In this document: piece after piece, positions 43,801-53,451 of the stretch
Layout: each line of letters starts with the position of its first letter
How positions within the stretch are numbered: the first letter of the stretch is position 1
Origin: Reinekea marinisedimentorum
Lineage (GTDB): Bacteria; Pseudomonadota; Gammaproteobacteria; Pseudomonadales; Natronospirillaceae
Direction: 5' to 3'
Assembly (NCBI RefSeq): GCF_004341165.1
Contig: NZ_SLZR01000005.1
Location: 62,001 to 126,000, forward strand
Length of the DNA: 64,000 nt
The notes under the pieces: model-generated
Told to the model about the DNA's origin: nothing
Seen by the model: only the letters and a program-made list of their open reading frames with translations
Database searches by the model: none
Position numbers and translations under genes: made by a program

Positions 43801-43839
43801 GCTTTATTTTAGTGAAGCGAGCTTTCAGGTCAAGACAGA

Positions 43840-44814
43840 TTAGCTAACAGCCTCACCCTTGGCCTGCATATCCGCATGGTAGCTGGAGCGAACCATAGGG
43901 CCAGAAGCAACATTGGTAAAGCCGAGTTCATAACCATAAGCCTCCAGCTCTTTAAACTCATCCGGATGAACAAAGCGCTCAACCGCCAGGTGATGCTTGG
44001 AAGGCTGCAGATACTGACCAATGGTGACCATATCTACATCGTGCGCGCGCAGGTCACGCATGACGCCCTTCACTTCTTCCAGCGTTTCACCACAGCCGAC
44101 CATCAGGCCAGACTTGGTGCGTACATTCGGCATTCTGCGTTTAAATTCTTTCAGCAAGTCTAGCGAATGCTGGTAATCGGCACCCGGACGAACCTTTTTA
44201 TAGAGGTTAGGCACCGTTTCGAGGTTGTGGTTGAACACATCCGGCGCACCCTGAACCATGATATCCACGGCAGTTTCCAGACGTCCGCGGAAATCCGGCA
44301 CCAGCGTTTCAACGACGATGCCCGGGCTACCCTTACGAACTTCAGTTACGCAATCGGTAATGTGCTGAGCTCCGCCATCACGCAGGTCATCGCGGTCCAC
44401 CGAGGTAATGACTACGTACTTCAACCCCATATCGGCAATGGCTGCAGCCAGCTCGGTCGGTTCGTTTTCGTCGAGCGGGTTTGGCCGCCCGTGAGCAACA
44501 TCGCAGAACGGACAGCGACGGGTACAGATGTCACCCATAATCATGAAGGTTGCCGTACCGTGTTTAAAGCACTCACCCAAATTTGGGCAGCTGGCTTCTT
44601 CACAAACCGAATGCAGTTTGTGCTTACGCAGTTTTGCTTTAATGCCAGTCACTTCAGTCGAGGCCGGTATTTTTACCCGAATCCATTCTGGTTTTTTCGG
44701 CATCACCTCGGTTGGTATAACCTTAACCGGAATGCGGTCGGTTTTATCGGCACCACGCAGCTTAACACCACGCTCTTTTTTAACCCTGGCAGGAGTACTG
44801 TTTGTTTCAGTCAT
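43840..44814 (-). CDS. lipA: Lipoyl synthase
   Basis: The 324-residue radical-SAM enzyme has both iron-sulfur sites: the auxiliary cluster cysteines 71, 76 and 82 ([12 protein letters not shown]) and the SAM-binding cysteines 97, 101 and 104 (CTRRCPFC). The C-terminal [13 protein letters not shown] includes the conserved RSSY serine ligand. LipA inserts two sulfurs into octanoyl groups on dehydrogenase E2 subunits and the glycine cleavage H protein. Its start adjoins the lipB stop without a gap, so the two are coupled. Confidence 0.97.
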   Translation of the reverse strand: MTETNSTPARVKKERGVKLRGADKTDRIPVKVIPTEVMPKKPEWIRVKIPASTEVTGIKAKLRKHKLHSVCEEASCPNLGECFKHGTATFMIMGDICTRRCPFCDVAHGRPNPLDENEPTELAAAIADMGLKYVVITSVDRDDLRDGGAQHITDCVTEVRKGSPGIVVETLVPDFRGRLETAVDIMVQGAPDVFNHNLETVPNLYKKVRPGADYQHSLDLLKEFKRRMPNVRTKSGLMVGCGETLEEVKGVMRDLRAHDVDMVTIGQYLQPSKHHLAVERFVHPDEFKELEAYGYELGFTNVASGPMVRSSYHADMQAKGEAVS

Positions 44815-45450
44815 TTACGATTCCCATGACGGCTGCATGCCTAAGATGGAACAAAATGCGCCAACCCATTGCTGCATTACCCGCGGCATATCAGGCTGTG
44901 GCACAAAATCTTTTATCTGCGTCATTGCCAGACCGGCATACCCACAGGGGTTTATGCGCAGAAACGGCTCTAAATCCATATCGACATTCAGAGCCAATCC
45001 GTGAAAACTTTTCCCTTTTTTAATTCGAAGCCCCAGTGAGCAGATTTTATTGCCCTGCACATACACCCCGGGTGCGTCTTTTTTAGCCGCGGCTTCGATA
45101 TCGTATTCAGCAAGGGTTTGAATAACGCTGTCTTCCAGTGCGCTGACCAGCTTGCGAACATCCGAGCCGATGCGCTTCATATCGAGTAGAACGTAGGCCA
45201 CCAACTGGCCCGGGCCGTGGTAGGTTACCTGGCCGCCACGATCCACCGGTACAACAGGGATATCGCCGGTGTTCAGCAGGTGCTCTGCTTTGCCGGCCTG
45301 ACCCTGAGTAAACACCGGCTCATGCTCAAGCAGCCAGATTTCATCCATCGCATCATCGCTGCGATTGAGGGTGAAATCCTGCATCTTTTGCCAGGTATCA
45401 AGATACGATACGCGGCCCAGATGACGGATTAAAACAGGGTGCTGACTCAA
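44815..45450 (-). CDS. lipB: Octanoyl-ACP:protein octanoyltransferase
   Basis: The TTG at 45450 is the best start ([20 protein letters not shown]). The 211-residue enzyme shows [35 protein letters not shown] (substrate loop), and the catalytic region [26 protein letters not shown] with INPCGYAG containing the active-site cysteine. LipB moves octanoate from acyl carrier protein to lipoyl domains, the step before LipA. It begins two bases after ybeD ends. Confidence 0.95.
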   Translation of the reverse strand: MSQHPVLIRHLGRVSYLDTWQKMQDFTLNRSDDAMDEIWLLEHEPVFTQGQAGKAEHLLNTGDIPVVPVDRGGQVTYHGPGQLVAYVLLDMKRIGSDVRKLVSALEDSVIQTLAEYDIEAAAKKDAPGVYVQGNKICSLGLRIKKGKSFHGLALNVDMDLEPFLRINPCGYAGLAMTQIKDFVPQPDMPRVMQQWVGAFCSILGMQPSWES

Positions 45451-45452
45451 GA

Positions 45453-45728
45453 TCAGAGCACCATTTTAACCGATGCTGAAACCTTCAGCTCTTCATGCAG
45501 CTGACGCAGGTCGTCCAACTTTTCAATGCGCATTCGAACGGTCAGGCTGACAAAGCGGCCATTTTTACTCGGGTTTTCTTTGTAGCAATCGATATGAACA
45601 CGCTCGTCATACTGACTTAAAACATCCGTCACAAAAGGCTTTAGTTCAGGGTGATTATCGCCAACCACCTTGATGACGTAGCTTTCACATGGAAATTCAA
45701 TTTTTGGCGCTTCAGGTGTTTTGTTCAA
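45453..45728 (-). CDS. ybeD: YbeD/DUF493 family protein
   Basis: The 91-residue protein (TTG start at 45728) has the DUF493 pattern: [44 protein letters not shown], and [16 protein letters not shown] at the end. Members have an ACT-like fold and sit between dacA and lipB in most gammaproteobacteria. It may have a regulatory role in lipoate metabolism, but this is not established. The ribosome site is weak, and 106 bases separate it from dacA. Confidence 0.9.
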   Translation of the reverse strand: MNKTPEAPKIEFPCESYVIKVVGDNHPELKPFVTDVLSQYDERVHIDCYKENPSKNGRFVSLTVRMRIEKLDDLRQLHEELKVSASVKMVL

Positions 45729-45834
45729 CGTGCTCTAACCTTTACTACTCAATACTTAACGAACTTTTAACGATTCAATCTGTTTAGCGAACAGGCGGCG
45801 AAAAACTCTACCGGCACACGGTTCGCTACAACCA

Positions 45835-47007
45835 TTATCGGGAGAACAGATCACTGAAAAACAGCAGGATCAGATCCCAGATGCGGGCAAAAAAGCCAGC
45901 CTTCTCAACCGATTCCAGAGCCACGATATCGCGACGGGCAACCTCTTCACCACTGATGGTAACAACCATCTCACCCAGTTTTTGACCAGCAACAACCGGC
46001 GCCTTGATAACTGAATCGATGTTCAGCTTGGTAGAAAGCTGATCTTCAGCACCACGGGCTATGGTCAGCTTCAGGTCATCGGTCAGGCCAAGTGCGAACT
46101 CCTTGCTTTCACCACCCCAGATGCGCGAGGAATACAGCTCTTCGCCACCCTTATGAACTTCAGCAGTACGGAAGAAACGGAAGCCATAAGTCAGCAGCTT
46201 CTGGGTTTCCTGAGCACGGGCATCTTCAGAGCGGGTGCCCATAACAACACTGATCAGGCGCATATCGTCGCGCTTGGCTGAAGCCACCAGGCAATAACCC
46301 GCTGCATCGGTGTGGCCGGTTTTCAGACCATCAACATCCGGGTTGGTACCCAGTAAACGGTTACGGTTTGGCTGTGCTGCCACCGGGCCGTATTTAAAGC
46401 TGCGCTCAGAGTAAATCGGGTAGAACTCAGCATTATCGTAAATAATGGCCTGAGCCAAGATGGCCAAATCATACGCAGTTGAGTAATGATCAGCACCGTT
46501 CTTTGGTGGTAAGCCAGAAGAGTTAGCAAAATAAGTATTGTTCATGCCCAGACGTTCAGCATGGGTATTCATCATTTGGGCAAATACATCTTCAGAGCCG
46601 GCGATATGTTCCGCCATCGCAACTGACGCATCATTACCGGAAGGGATAATAATGCCACGCAGCAAATCTTCGATGCTGACCATTTTCCCTTCCTGAATGA
46701 ACATTCGGGAGCCGGGTGTCCGCCAGGCGTTTTCACTGACCAGGGTTTCGTCTGTCAGCGCGATACGGCCTTCAAGAATCTCCCGTTCGGCAATGTAGCT
46801 GGTCATCAGCTTGGTCAGGCTCGCCGGTGGCAGTTTTTCGTGTTCGTTTTCAGCCACAAGAATCTGGCCGGTTTCTGCATCCATCAGCAGATAGGCAGTA
46901 GCCGCCAGTTGAGGCGCAGCAGGAACGATTGGCTCTGCACTGAGTAAAGTGGCAACAAAAGAGACAGCGACCAGACCAATTTTTCTGAATTGTTTGTTTA
47001 GACTCAC
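45835..47007 (-). CDS. dacA: D-alanyl-D-alanine carboxypeptidase (PBP5/6 type)
   Basis: I chose the GTG at 47007 (MSLNKQFRKIG, preceded by a GGA); a TTG 12 bases upstream is possible. The 390-residue precursor has a signal peptide, then the serine-enzyme motifs SLTK (Ser63, Lys66), SGN in IIPSGNDAS, and KTG in DGLKTGHTDAAGYC. A C-terminal beta domain and the amphipathic tail FFARIWDLILLFFSDLFSR, which anchors the enzyme to the inner membrane, complete a normal PBP5. It trims the terminal D-Ala of peptidoglycan stem peptides. Confidence 0.96.
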   Translation of the reverse strand: MSLNKQFRKIGLVAVSFVATLLSAEPIVPAAPQLAATAYLLMDAETGQILVAENEHEKLPPASLTKLMTSYIAEREILEGRIALTDETLVSENAWRTPGSRMFIQEGKMVSIEDLLRGIIIPSGNDASVAMAEHIAGSEDVFAQMMNTHAERLGMNNTYFANSSGLPPKNGADHYSTAYDLAILAQAIIYDNAEFYPIYSERSFKYGPVAAQPNRNRLLGTNPDVDGLKTGHTDAAGYCLVASAKRDDMRLISVVMGTRSEDARAQETQKLLTYGFRFFRTAEVHKGGEELYSSRIWGGESKEFALGLTDDLKLTIARGAEDQLSTKLNIDSVIKAPVVAGQKLGEMVVTISGEEVARRDIVALESVEKAGFFARIWDLILLFFSDLFSR

Positions 47008-47065
47008 AATAGATTCCAATAACTTATTTAGATACCAGACTTACCGGCCTTTGCCGGCAAGCATG

Positions 47066-47090
47066 AAAAAGCGGCTATTGTAACAGCCGC
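47066..47090 (-). terminator. Terminator after rlpA
   Basis: On the minus strand GGCGGCT pairs with AGCCGC (47085-47090 with 47071-47076), followed by a TTTTT run at 47070-47066. It separates rlpA from dacA. Confidence 0.75.
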
Positions 47091-47108
47091 CGGGAATTTT
47101 ACACCCTG

Positions 47109-47912
47109 TCAGTTTTTAACAATGATCAGCGGCTTACCCAGCTCACCACCGGTGTACTGCTGCTGCAGTGCGACAGCACGGTCGTACTGAACCGGGCCAA
47201 TGCGAACCCGATACAGTTCATCTTTATAGACATCGACTTTATCTTTGATTTCAGCAGCGAGCTTTTTCTCCAGATTAGAGGCCGATTCCTTTTTACTGAA
47301 CGCCCCCACCTGCACAAAATAGGAGTGGGTATCGAGAGCGGCACCGTGCAGCGCCTCAACCCTTACCCGGGCGGTGCCCTTATCCTGATAACCGAGCTTT
47401 ACCGCAGCGGCGTAAGAAAGATCAATGATGCGACCGCCATGAAACGGCCCCCGGTCATTCACCCGAACATCAATCGATTTACCGTTGTCGAGATTGGTTA
47501 CCCGAACCCAACTGGGCAGTGGCAGGGTTTTATGCGCGGCACTGATTTTATTCATATCAAAAACTTCACCATTGGAAGTTGTATGACCGTGAAACTTCGC
47601 GCCATACCAGGAAGCAATGCCGTCTTCACGATAGTCTTCCGCACTGGCCAGCACCTGATAAGTTTTTCCGTTGACTTTATAAGGGCTTTTATTGCCGTGC
47701 CTGGAGAGCGGTTCTTTGCGCGGCGTGGTGGTTTCAATTTCATGAGCCGCCAGCGCGGTCTCCGGTGCTCTATCCTGCGCAATGCTGTAACGGCTGGCCT
47801 GCGGGTCATCGGCCAGTTGATCGCTGGATACAAACTTGCCGGAACAGGAAAACAGCAGCACGGATAAGCCAAAGACGGTATAACTCTTAAGTTGCTGAAC
47901 TGCAGCTTGCAT
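47109..47912 (-). CDS. rlpA: Septal-ring lytic transglycosylase RlpA
   Basis: The 267-residue lipoprotein has a leader with lipobox VLLFSC. The double-psi barrel domain (about residues 90-180) carries GIASWYGAKFHGHTTSNGE, KTLPLPSWVRVTNL and RVNDRGPFHGGRIIDLS, which includes the catalytic His and Asp region. A C-terminal SPOR domain (SYFVQVGAFSKKESASNLEKK) binds denuded glycan at the septum. RlpA of Pseudomonas cleaves naked glycan strands during cell separation. The ATG shares a base with the mltB stop (TAATG). Confidence 0.95.
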   Translation of the reverse strand: MQAAVQQLKSYTVFGLSVLLFSCSGKFVSSDQLADDPQASRYSIAQDRAPETALAAHEIETTTPRKEPLSRHGNKSPYKVNGKTYQVLASAEDYREDGIASWYGAKFHGHTTSNGEVFDMNKISAAHKTLPLPSWVRVTNLDNGKSIDVRVNDRGPFHGGRIIDLSYAAAVKLGYQDKGTARVRVEALHGAALDTHSYFVQVGAFSKKESASNLEKKLAAEIKDKVDVYKDELYRVRIGPVQYDRAVALQQQYTGGELGKPLIIVKN

Positions 47913-48883
47913 TAATCTGTACCTTCAGTCATTGCGATTTCCTCTGACAGATGAAACACCGCCATAGAATAGGCTGTTGATCGATTATAGCGGGAAATTA
48001 CCCAGAAATTTTTGTAACCCAACCAGTAGTGCGGTTCATCATCACCATCCAGACGCACAGGAAATACCAGTGAAGAGCCGTCCCGGACTATTTCCGGCTG
48101 CCACCCCATGGCCTGAACCGCATCCAGAGTTCTGTCGCGCTCGAACGAGTTAATCTTCACCTGTTCATAATCGCCGCTTAGAGTCACTTCCGAGATGATC
48201 GGCTCACCCTTCTGCCAACCGTTTTCTTTCAGGTAGTTCGCCACCGAACCGATGGCATCGTACGGGTCGTCCCAAATATTTATATCGCCGTCTTCATCAT
48301 GATCGACCGCATAGGCGACATAACTGGACGGCATAAACTGCGGGTAACCGGTGGCGCCGGCATAAGAGCCTTTCATCTCGGTAGGGTCGAACCCCTGCTC
48401 CACCGCAATCAAAATAAAGCGCAGCCATTCGCGCTGAAAATAATCTGCCCGGCGCCCTTCGGTTACGGCCAAAGTACCCAACGAACTGAATGTATTGTGC
48501 CGGCCTTTGGAAATTCCGTAGCGGCTTTCCACGCCAATTATGGCCGCAATGATTTCAGCAGGAACACCGTAAATTTGTTCGGCTTTTGCCAGCAGCTGCG
48601 CGTTGTGCTCAACGAAACGCTTGCCGTAACGGATGGTTTCGCGCGAGACGAACATCGGTTTGTATTCGGCGTAGGTTTTGGTTTTTTCTGCCGGTGCAGC
48701 CAGTTTTTGAACACTGGTTTCACGGAAGGTACCGGCGGCCATCCACGACTCGACCAGTTCTCTTTCAAGCCCATGTTCCTCGACCAGCTGATCAACCACC
48801 TGCTGAGCACGAGGGAATTCTGTGAAGTTTTGCGCCATTGCCGCGCAGGAGAGAAGTGCAATGAAAAATCCGACTAATCGCAT
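47912..48883 (-). CDS. mltB: Lytic murein transglycosylase B
   Basis: The ATG at 48883 gives a clean signal peptide (MRLVGFFIALLSCAAMAQ); a TTG 42 bases upstream would put extra basic residues before it. The 323-residue enzyme shows the SLT-3 features: IIAAIIGVESRYG with the catalytic Glu, GSYAGATGYPQFMPSSYVAYAVDHD and GSVANYLKENGWQKGEPI. Cys12 may be lipidated (LLSC). It cleaves peptidoglycan in the periplasm. It is coupled to rlpA by a one-base overlap and follows rodA after 48 bases. Confidence 0.94.
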   Translation of the reverse strand: MRLVGFFIALLSCAAMAQNFTEFPRAQQVVDQLVEEHGLERELVESWMAAGTFRETSVQKLAAPAEKTKTYAEYKPMFVSRETIRYGKRFVEHNAQLLAKAEQIYGVPAEIIAAIIGVESRYGISKGRHNTFSSLGTLAVTEGRRADYFQREWLRFILIAVEQGFDPTEMKGSYAGATGYPQFMPSSYVAYAVDHDEDGDINIWDDPYDAIGSVANYLKENGWQKGEPIISEVTLSGDYEQVKINSFERDRTLDAVQAMGWQPEIVRDGSSLVFPVRLDGDDEPHYWLGYKNFWVISRYNRSTAYSMAVFHLSEEIAMTEGTD

Positions 48884-48931
48884 AACCGCTGACCTGAAAC
48901 CACCTTTAACCAAACGTATGAACAAACCGTT

Positions 48932-50062
48932 CTAATCTCGTTTATGCGTACTGATCGACATTAAGATACCGAAGCTTCCCAGCAGGGTAACAATCGATGT
49001 TCCACCGTAACTGACCAGTGGCAAGGGTACGCCAACCACTGGTAATAGCCCACTTACCATGCCGATATTTACAAAGACGTAAATAAAAAACGTCAGCGTT
49101 AATGAACCGGCAAGCAACCGACAAAAGCTGTCGCGCGCATTGATAGAAATAGCCATGCCACGCCAGACAATCAGCAGGTACAGCACCAGCAATACCACGG
49201 CTCCCACCAAACCCAACTCTTCACTCAAGACAGCAATAATGAAGTCGGTGTGGCTTTCCGGGAGAAAATCCAGCTGTGATTGAGTGCCGTGCAGATAGCC
49301 CTTGCCATACAGGCCGCCAGAACCGATCGCTGTTTTCGACTGAATAATATTCCAGCCAGAACCGAGTGGGTCTGACTCCGGGTTCAGAAAGGTAAGCACC
49401 CGTTGCTTCTGATACCCCTGAAGAACAAACAGCCACATTGCCGGCAGCGAACTGACAGCTATGACAGTGGCGGCGGCAATGAGTTTCCAGCTTAGGCCAG
49501 CTAAAAAGATAACAAAGATGCCTGAAGCCGCGATTAACAGCGATGTGCCCAGGTCCGGCTGCTTTAAGATCAGAATAGTCGGCACAAACAGCAACACAAG
49601 AGAGACCAGAACATGCCGGAATTTCGGTGGCAAACCTTTGCGGGATAAATACCAGGCCAGCATGATCGGCACCGATACCTTGATAATTTCCGAGGGCTGA
49701 AAGCGGAACAGGCCCGGAATCGTCAGCCAGCGCTGCGCGCCTTTGGCATCGTGCCCGGAAAGCAACACCGCCACCAGCAAACAGATACCGCCGATGTAGA
49801 GCACACCACTCCACTGCTGAAATATGCGCGGGTCCAGCTGGGCAATAATAAACATGGCAAAAAAGCCAATACCAAAGCGAACAGACTGCCGGTACACAGC
49901 CCCCATATCGGCACCGCTGGCGCTGTAAAGCACAATAAGCCCAGCACCGGCGACCAGCATCAGTGCCATTAACAGGTAGATATCAATGTGCACGCGCTGC
50001 AACAGGCTTCTGCTGCGCGAGAAGGTTTCGCTGGGCGCATGACGAATAAAATCACTGAGCAT
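48932..50062 (-). CDS. rodA: Rod-shape peptidoglycan polymerase RodA
   Basis: Translation from 50062 (MLSDFIRHAPSETF) overlaps the end of mrdA by 11 bases; a 42-codon upstream frame lies wholly in mrdA. The 376-residue SEDS protein has about ten membrane helices and family signatures: GAQRWLTIPGLFRFQPSEIIKV, ILKQPDLGTSLLIA, FLPESHTDFIIAVLSEELGLVG and VSGLLPVVGVPLPLVSYGGTS. RodA polymerises glycan strands with PBP2 in the elongasome. Confidence 0.96.
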   Translation of the reverse strand: MLSDFIRHAPSETFSRSRSLLQRVHIDIYLLMALMLVAGAGLIVLYSASGADMGAVYRQSVRFGIGFFAMFIIAQLDPRIFQQWSGVLYIGGICLLVAVLLSGHDAKGAQRWLTIPGLFRFQPSEIIKVSVPIMLAWYLSRKGLPPKFRHVLVSLVLLFVPTILILKQPDLGTSLLIAASGIFVIFLAGLSWKLIAAATVIAVSSLPAMWLFVLQGYQKQRVLTFLNPESDPLGSGWNIIQSKTAIGSGGLYGKGYLHGTQSQLDFLPESHTDFIIAVLSEELGLVGAVVLLVLYLLIVWRGMAISINARDSFCRLLAGSLTLTFFIYVFVNIGMVSGLLPVVGVPLPLVSYGGTSIVTLLGSFGILMSISTHKRD

Positions 50063-51905
50063 TGACGGATTCCCGCAATAGGTATTCATCCAGAAGTTCT
50101 CTGGCAATCGGCGCTGCGACTGTACTGCCGCCACCGCCATTTTCGACCAGTACAACCAGAGCGATTTTAGGGTCTTCAACCGGCGCATAGGCCATAAACC
50201 AGGCGTGGTCTTTCAGTCGATCCGGCACATCATCGAGGGCGTTGCCTTCTTCGTCGCGCTTGATCTCTGCCACCTGAGCTGTCCCGGTTTTACCGGCAAT
50301 AGTGTACTGCGATTGGTAACCTGCGCGCCGGGCAGTGCCTTTGCGGCCATACATCACCTCGGTCATGGCATGATCCATTTTACTCCAGTTGGAATCATCG
50401 TTGAGCTTGATATCCGGCTGAGCTTTATCTTCAAATTCAAGCAGGCTTTCATCATTGCTGTGCATCAACAGGCGCGGCATGAACCACCGGCCATGGTTGG
50501 CCAGCACACCGGTAGCAATCGCCAGCTGCGTAGGCGTAACCAGCATATAGCCCTGACCGATGCCCAGGTTCACGGTATCGCCGGCATACCAGGAGAAACC
50601 ATGACGGTCTTTCTTCCATTGTCGGCTGGGGTTATTGCCATTGGCACTGTTATAAACATCGAGCGTGGTGATTTTACCAAAGCCGAACTCGTCCAGCATG
50701 TCGTGGATTGGCTCCAGAGTCATGCGGTAGGCCAGCTCATAAAAGTAGGTATCGACGGATTCTTCGATGGCATCGGTCAGGTTGACGATGCCGTGACCGC
50801 CCCGCTTCCAGTCACGATAGATACGATCATCGTTCGGCAACTGAAACCAGCCATTGTCGTTAATGGTGTAAGACCAGGTGGTAAAGCCACCATCGACACC
50901 GGCCAGCCCGATAAAGGGCTTAATGGTCGAGGCCGCCGGGTACTGACCACGGGTAGCGCGGTTAAGAAACGGCTTATCCGGCGAATCACGCAATTCGTTG
51001 TAAAGCACGGTCGGGAAACCGGTAACGTAGAGGTTAGGGTCAAACGACGGTTGGCTGACCAACGCAAGAATGCCACCGGTTTCAGGCTCAATGGCCACAA
51101 CCGAGCCACGCTTGCCATCGAGCAGCTCAAACGCCTTCTTCTGCAAGGCGCTATCAAGCTGCAGGTGAATATTGGCACCCGGTACCGGTGCCTGCTTTTC
51201 CAATACCTTTAATACCCGGCCGCGAGCGTTGGTCTCTACCCGCTGATACCCGGTCTTACCGAGCAACACGTCTTCATATTGTTTTTCAATGCCCTGCTTA
51301 CCAATGAAACGGATACCGGCGTATGCGCCTTTGTCCAGGTTCTCGGCTTCCTGCTCGTTTATTCGGCCGACATAACCCAACACATGCGCGAACGCCTCGC
51401 CCTGCGGATACTGACGAATCAGCTCGGCCTCCACCTGAACGCCTTTCAAAAAGATTCGGTTGGCCGCCAGCGCAGCAATTTCATCTTCGGTGAGTTTAAT
51501 TTTCAGCGGAACCGGGTCATACGGGCGGCGGTACTGCTTTAAGCGCCGCTTAAAACGGCTGACCTGATCATCCGAGACCTCGATAACGTCGCGGATATCA
51601 TCAAGCAGCTGGTCGATATCGCCGGCGCGCTCAACCACAATGCTCAGCGTATGGCTGGGCAGGTTTTCTGCCAGCAGTTCGCCATTGCGGTCGTAGATGA
51701 GACCCCGGGTAGGCGGAATAGCGACCACTTCCAAGCGGTTGTTATCAGACAGGGCCTGATGCTTTTCGTGTTCCACCACCTGCAGAAAAACCAGCCGGGA
51801 AACCAGCACCATCAGCATGAGCACAACCACCACCGCGGAAACGATCATGCGTCGCTTAAAGATGCGGCGTTCCAGTTCTTTTGTATCCAGGGAGTGCTGT
51901 GTCAT
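50052..51905 (-). CDS. mrdA: Penicillin-binding protein 2
   Basis: The 617-residue protein has an N-terminal membrane anchor (MIVSAVVVVLMLMVLVSRLVFLQ) and a dimerisation domain with PPTRGLIYDRNGELLAEN. The transpeptidase domain has SxxK at Ser326-Lys329 (PAASTIKP), SVD in ESVDTYFYELA and KTGTAQ near the C-terminus. It crosslinks the peptidoglycan made by RodA during elongation. The order rlmH-mrdA-rodA is the usual one. Fifteen bases separate it from rlmH. Confidence 0.97.
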   Translation of the reverse strand: MTQHSLDTKELERRIFKRRMIVSAVVVVLMLMVLVSRLVFLQVVEHEKHQALSDNNRLEVVAIPPTRGLIYDRNGELLAENLPSHTLSIVVERAGDIDQLLDDIRDVIEVSDDQVSRFKRRLKQYRRPYDPVPLKIKLTEDEIAALAANRIFLKGVQVEAELIRQYPQGEAFAHVLGYVGRINEQEAENLDKGAYAGIRFIGKQGIEKQYEDVLLGKTGYQRVETNARGRVLKVLEKQAPVPGANIHLQLDSALQKKAFELLDGKRGSVVAIEPETGGILALVSQPSFDPNLYVTGFPTVLYNELRDSPDKPFLNRATRGQYPAASTIKPFIGLAGVDGGFTTWSYTINDNGWFQLPNDDRIYRDWKRGGHGIVNLTDAIEESVDTYFYELAYRMTLEPIHDMLDEFGFGKITTLDVYNSANGNNPSRQWKKDRHGFSWYAGDTVNLGIGQGYMLVTPTQLAIATGVLANHGRWFMPRLLMHSNDESLLEFEDKAQPDIKLNDDSNWSKMDHAMTEVMYGRKGTARRAGYQSQYTIAGKTGTAQVAEIKRDEEGNALDDVPDRLKDHAWFMAYAPVEDPKIALVVLVENGGGGSTVAAPIARELLDEYLLRESVNAQ

Positions 51906-51920
51906 GGTGCGGAAATCTGC

Positions 51921-52388
51921 TTACTTATGATAAGGGTGGTTTTGCGTAATGCTCCAGGCCCGGTAGAGCTGCTCAGCGAGCAGCACGCGCACCAACGGGT
52001 GCGGCAGGGTCAGGTTCGACAGTGCCCACTTCTGATTGGCCCGGGCAAGACATCTTGAATCAAGCCCATCCGGCCCGCCAACCAGCAAGGCTAAATCTTT
52101 ACCACCCATACGCCAGTTTTGCAGCTGATCAGACAGCTGCTCAGTGGACCATGGCTTACCGGAAAGATCTAATGCCACCACATGATCGCTGTCTTTTATG
52201 GCAGCCAGCATGGCATCGCCTTCCTGCTGCCTGGCTTTCTCAACCGAGGAGTTCTTATTGCGGTTCCCCAGCGCCAGCGGTACAAACTCCACCGGCATTT
52301 CGCGCGGCATACGCTTGGTGTAATCGCCAGTGCCCTGGTTGACCCAGTCGGGCATTTTTGGCCCGACAGCAATAATGCGGATTTTCAT
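51921..52388 (-). CDS. rlmH: 23S rRNA pseudouridine-1915 N3-methyltransferase
   Basis: The 155-residue SPOUT methyltransferase matches the family: [61 protein letters not shown] and [12 protein letters not shown]...NHPYHK at the C-terminus. It methylates pseudouridine 1915 of 23S rRNA in assembled ribosomes using SAM. It lies three bases after rsfS, in the standard order. Confidence 0.96.
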   Translation of the reverse strand: MKIRIIAVGPKMPDWVNQGTGDYTKRMPREMPVEFVPLALGNRNKNSSVEKARQQEGDAMLAAIKDSDHVVALDLSGKPWSTEQLSDQLQNWRMGGKDLALLVGGPDGLDSRCLARANQKWALSNLTLPHPLVRVLLAEQLYRAWSITQNHPYHK

Positions 52389-52391
52389 GGC

Positions 52392-52766
52392 TTACATATC
52401 GGGTTCAGATTCAGGGGTTAAGCCCGACCACAGGCTTTCCAGGTCGTAGAGTGCGCGAGCTTCCGGCAGCATGACATGCAGGACCAGATCGGTGAAATCC
52501 AGCAATACCCAATCGGAGCCAGCTTCGCCTTCCTGATGGTCTGACGCATAACCCTTCTCTTTCAGTTCTTCCGCTACGCTGCGCACCACTGCCGAAATAT
52601 GGCGGGTAGAGGTACCGGATGCAATGATCATGGTATCCATTAAAGAGGTCTTGTCACGCACATCGATAATTTCGATGTCGGTGGCCTTAATGTTTTCCAG
52701 TGCTTCAACGACGGCTTGAGTCAGTTCTGCACCGTGGGCGTTCTTTTCCCGAGTTTTTTCAATCAT
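52392..52766 (-). CDS. rsfS: Ribosome silencing factor RsfS
   Basis: The 124-residue protein shows the RsfS/DUF143 features VVEALENIKATDIEIIDV, DTMIIASGTSTRHISAVV, and GSDWVLLDFTDLVLHVMLPEAR followed by YDLESLW. It binds ribosomal protein L14 and blocks subunit joining when nutrients are low. The order nadD-rsfS-rlmH is conserved. The first 12 residues (MIEKTREKNAHG) are probably a flexible start. Confidence 0.95.
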   Translation of the reverse strand: MIEKTREKNAHGAELTQAVVEALENIKATDIEIIDVRDKTSLMDTMIIASGTSTRHISAVVRSVAEELKEKGYASDHQEGEAGSDWVLLDFTDLVLHVMLPEARALYDLESLWSGLTPESEPDM

Positions 52767-52782
52767 ATAAATTCTTCACTAG

Positions 52783-53451
52783 TTAGGTTGACTGCGCCTT
52801 CCGGTACAGCTGGTTTTCGTTAATGTAGCCGGCAATTTCATCAGGCAGGTTAAGTTCGTGTTGCAAATGCTTGCGCAAATCGGTCGAAGAGACCGGCAGA
52901 TCCACCGATGCATCCAGCCAGTAGCCGCCGTTTCCACCGGTCAGCAGCTGATGCAGTGAATCACGCGGCTGCAGCCCGCTATGGGGAATTGCCGCGGCTT
53001 CGCCATTGCGATGAAACACCCAGAACGAGACCTTAGCGGCCAGTTCCTGATACTGATGCCAGCGCGGCAGGCTATTCCAGGCATCTGTTCCCAGTACAAA
53101 CAACAGTTTAGCGCCTGGGTTCGCTTCTGCGATCTGGCGGACAGTATCCACCGAATAGCTGGCACCTTTGCGCGTTATCTCCTGATCGTCGATATAGATC
53201 CGCCCGGCACCGCTCTGGGCCGAACGCCACCTTTCCAGCATAGCAAGACGATGCTCAGCCGAAGCTGAAGCCTCCGCTTTCAATGCAGGAAGGTAGCAGG
53301 GAATAACGCGCAGCTGGGAAATTTCTGAATGCGACAGCACCGAACTGCAAATGGCGGCATGAGCCTTATGAAAAGGGTCAAAGGTGCCGCCATATATAGC
53401 CACGATGTTGCCGTTGTTGCTATGGGGTTTATGGCTCACGAACCTGGCCAT
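52783..53451 (-). CDS. nadD: Nicotinate-nucleotide adenylyltransferase
   Basis: The 222-residue enzyme shows [19 protein letters not shown] (nucleotidyltransferase HxGH-type site), [12 protein letters not shown], and the C-terminal [12 protein letters not shown] (ISSTxxR motif). NadD adenylylates nicotinate mononucleotide in NAD synthesis. The start is uncertain: ATG at 53451 (MARFVSHKP), an ATG at 53466 and a GTG at 53439 are all possible, none with an ideally spaced ribosome site. All lie inside the end of proA, so translation is coupled. Confidence 0.93.
   Translation of the reverse strand: MARFVSHKPHSNNGNIVAIYGGTFDPFHKAHAAICSSVLSHSEISQLRVIPCYLPALKAEASASAEHRLAMLERWRSAQSGAGRIYIDDQEITRKGASYSVDTVRQIAEANPGAKLLFVLGTDAWNSLPRWHQYQELAAKVSFWVFHRNGEAAAIPHSGLQPRDSLHQLLTGGNGGYWLDASVDLPVSSTDLRKHLQHELNLPDEIAGYINENQLYRKAQST

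Noticed and set aside
50205-51212. A 335-codon plus-strand frame antisense to mrdA
   Set aside because: PBP2 is complete on the minus strand with all active-site motifs; the antisense product matches nothing I recognise.
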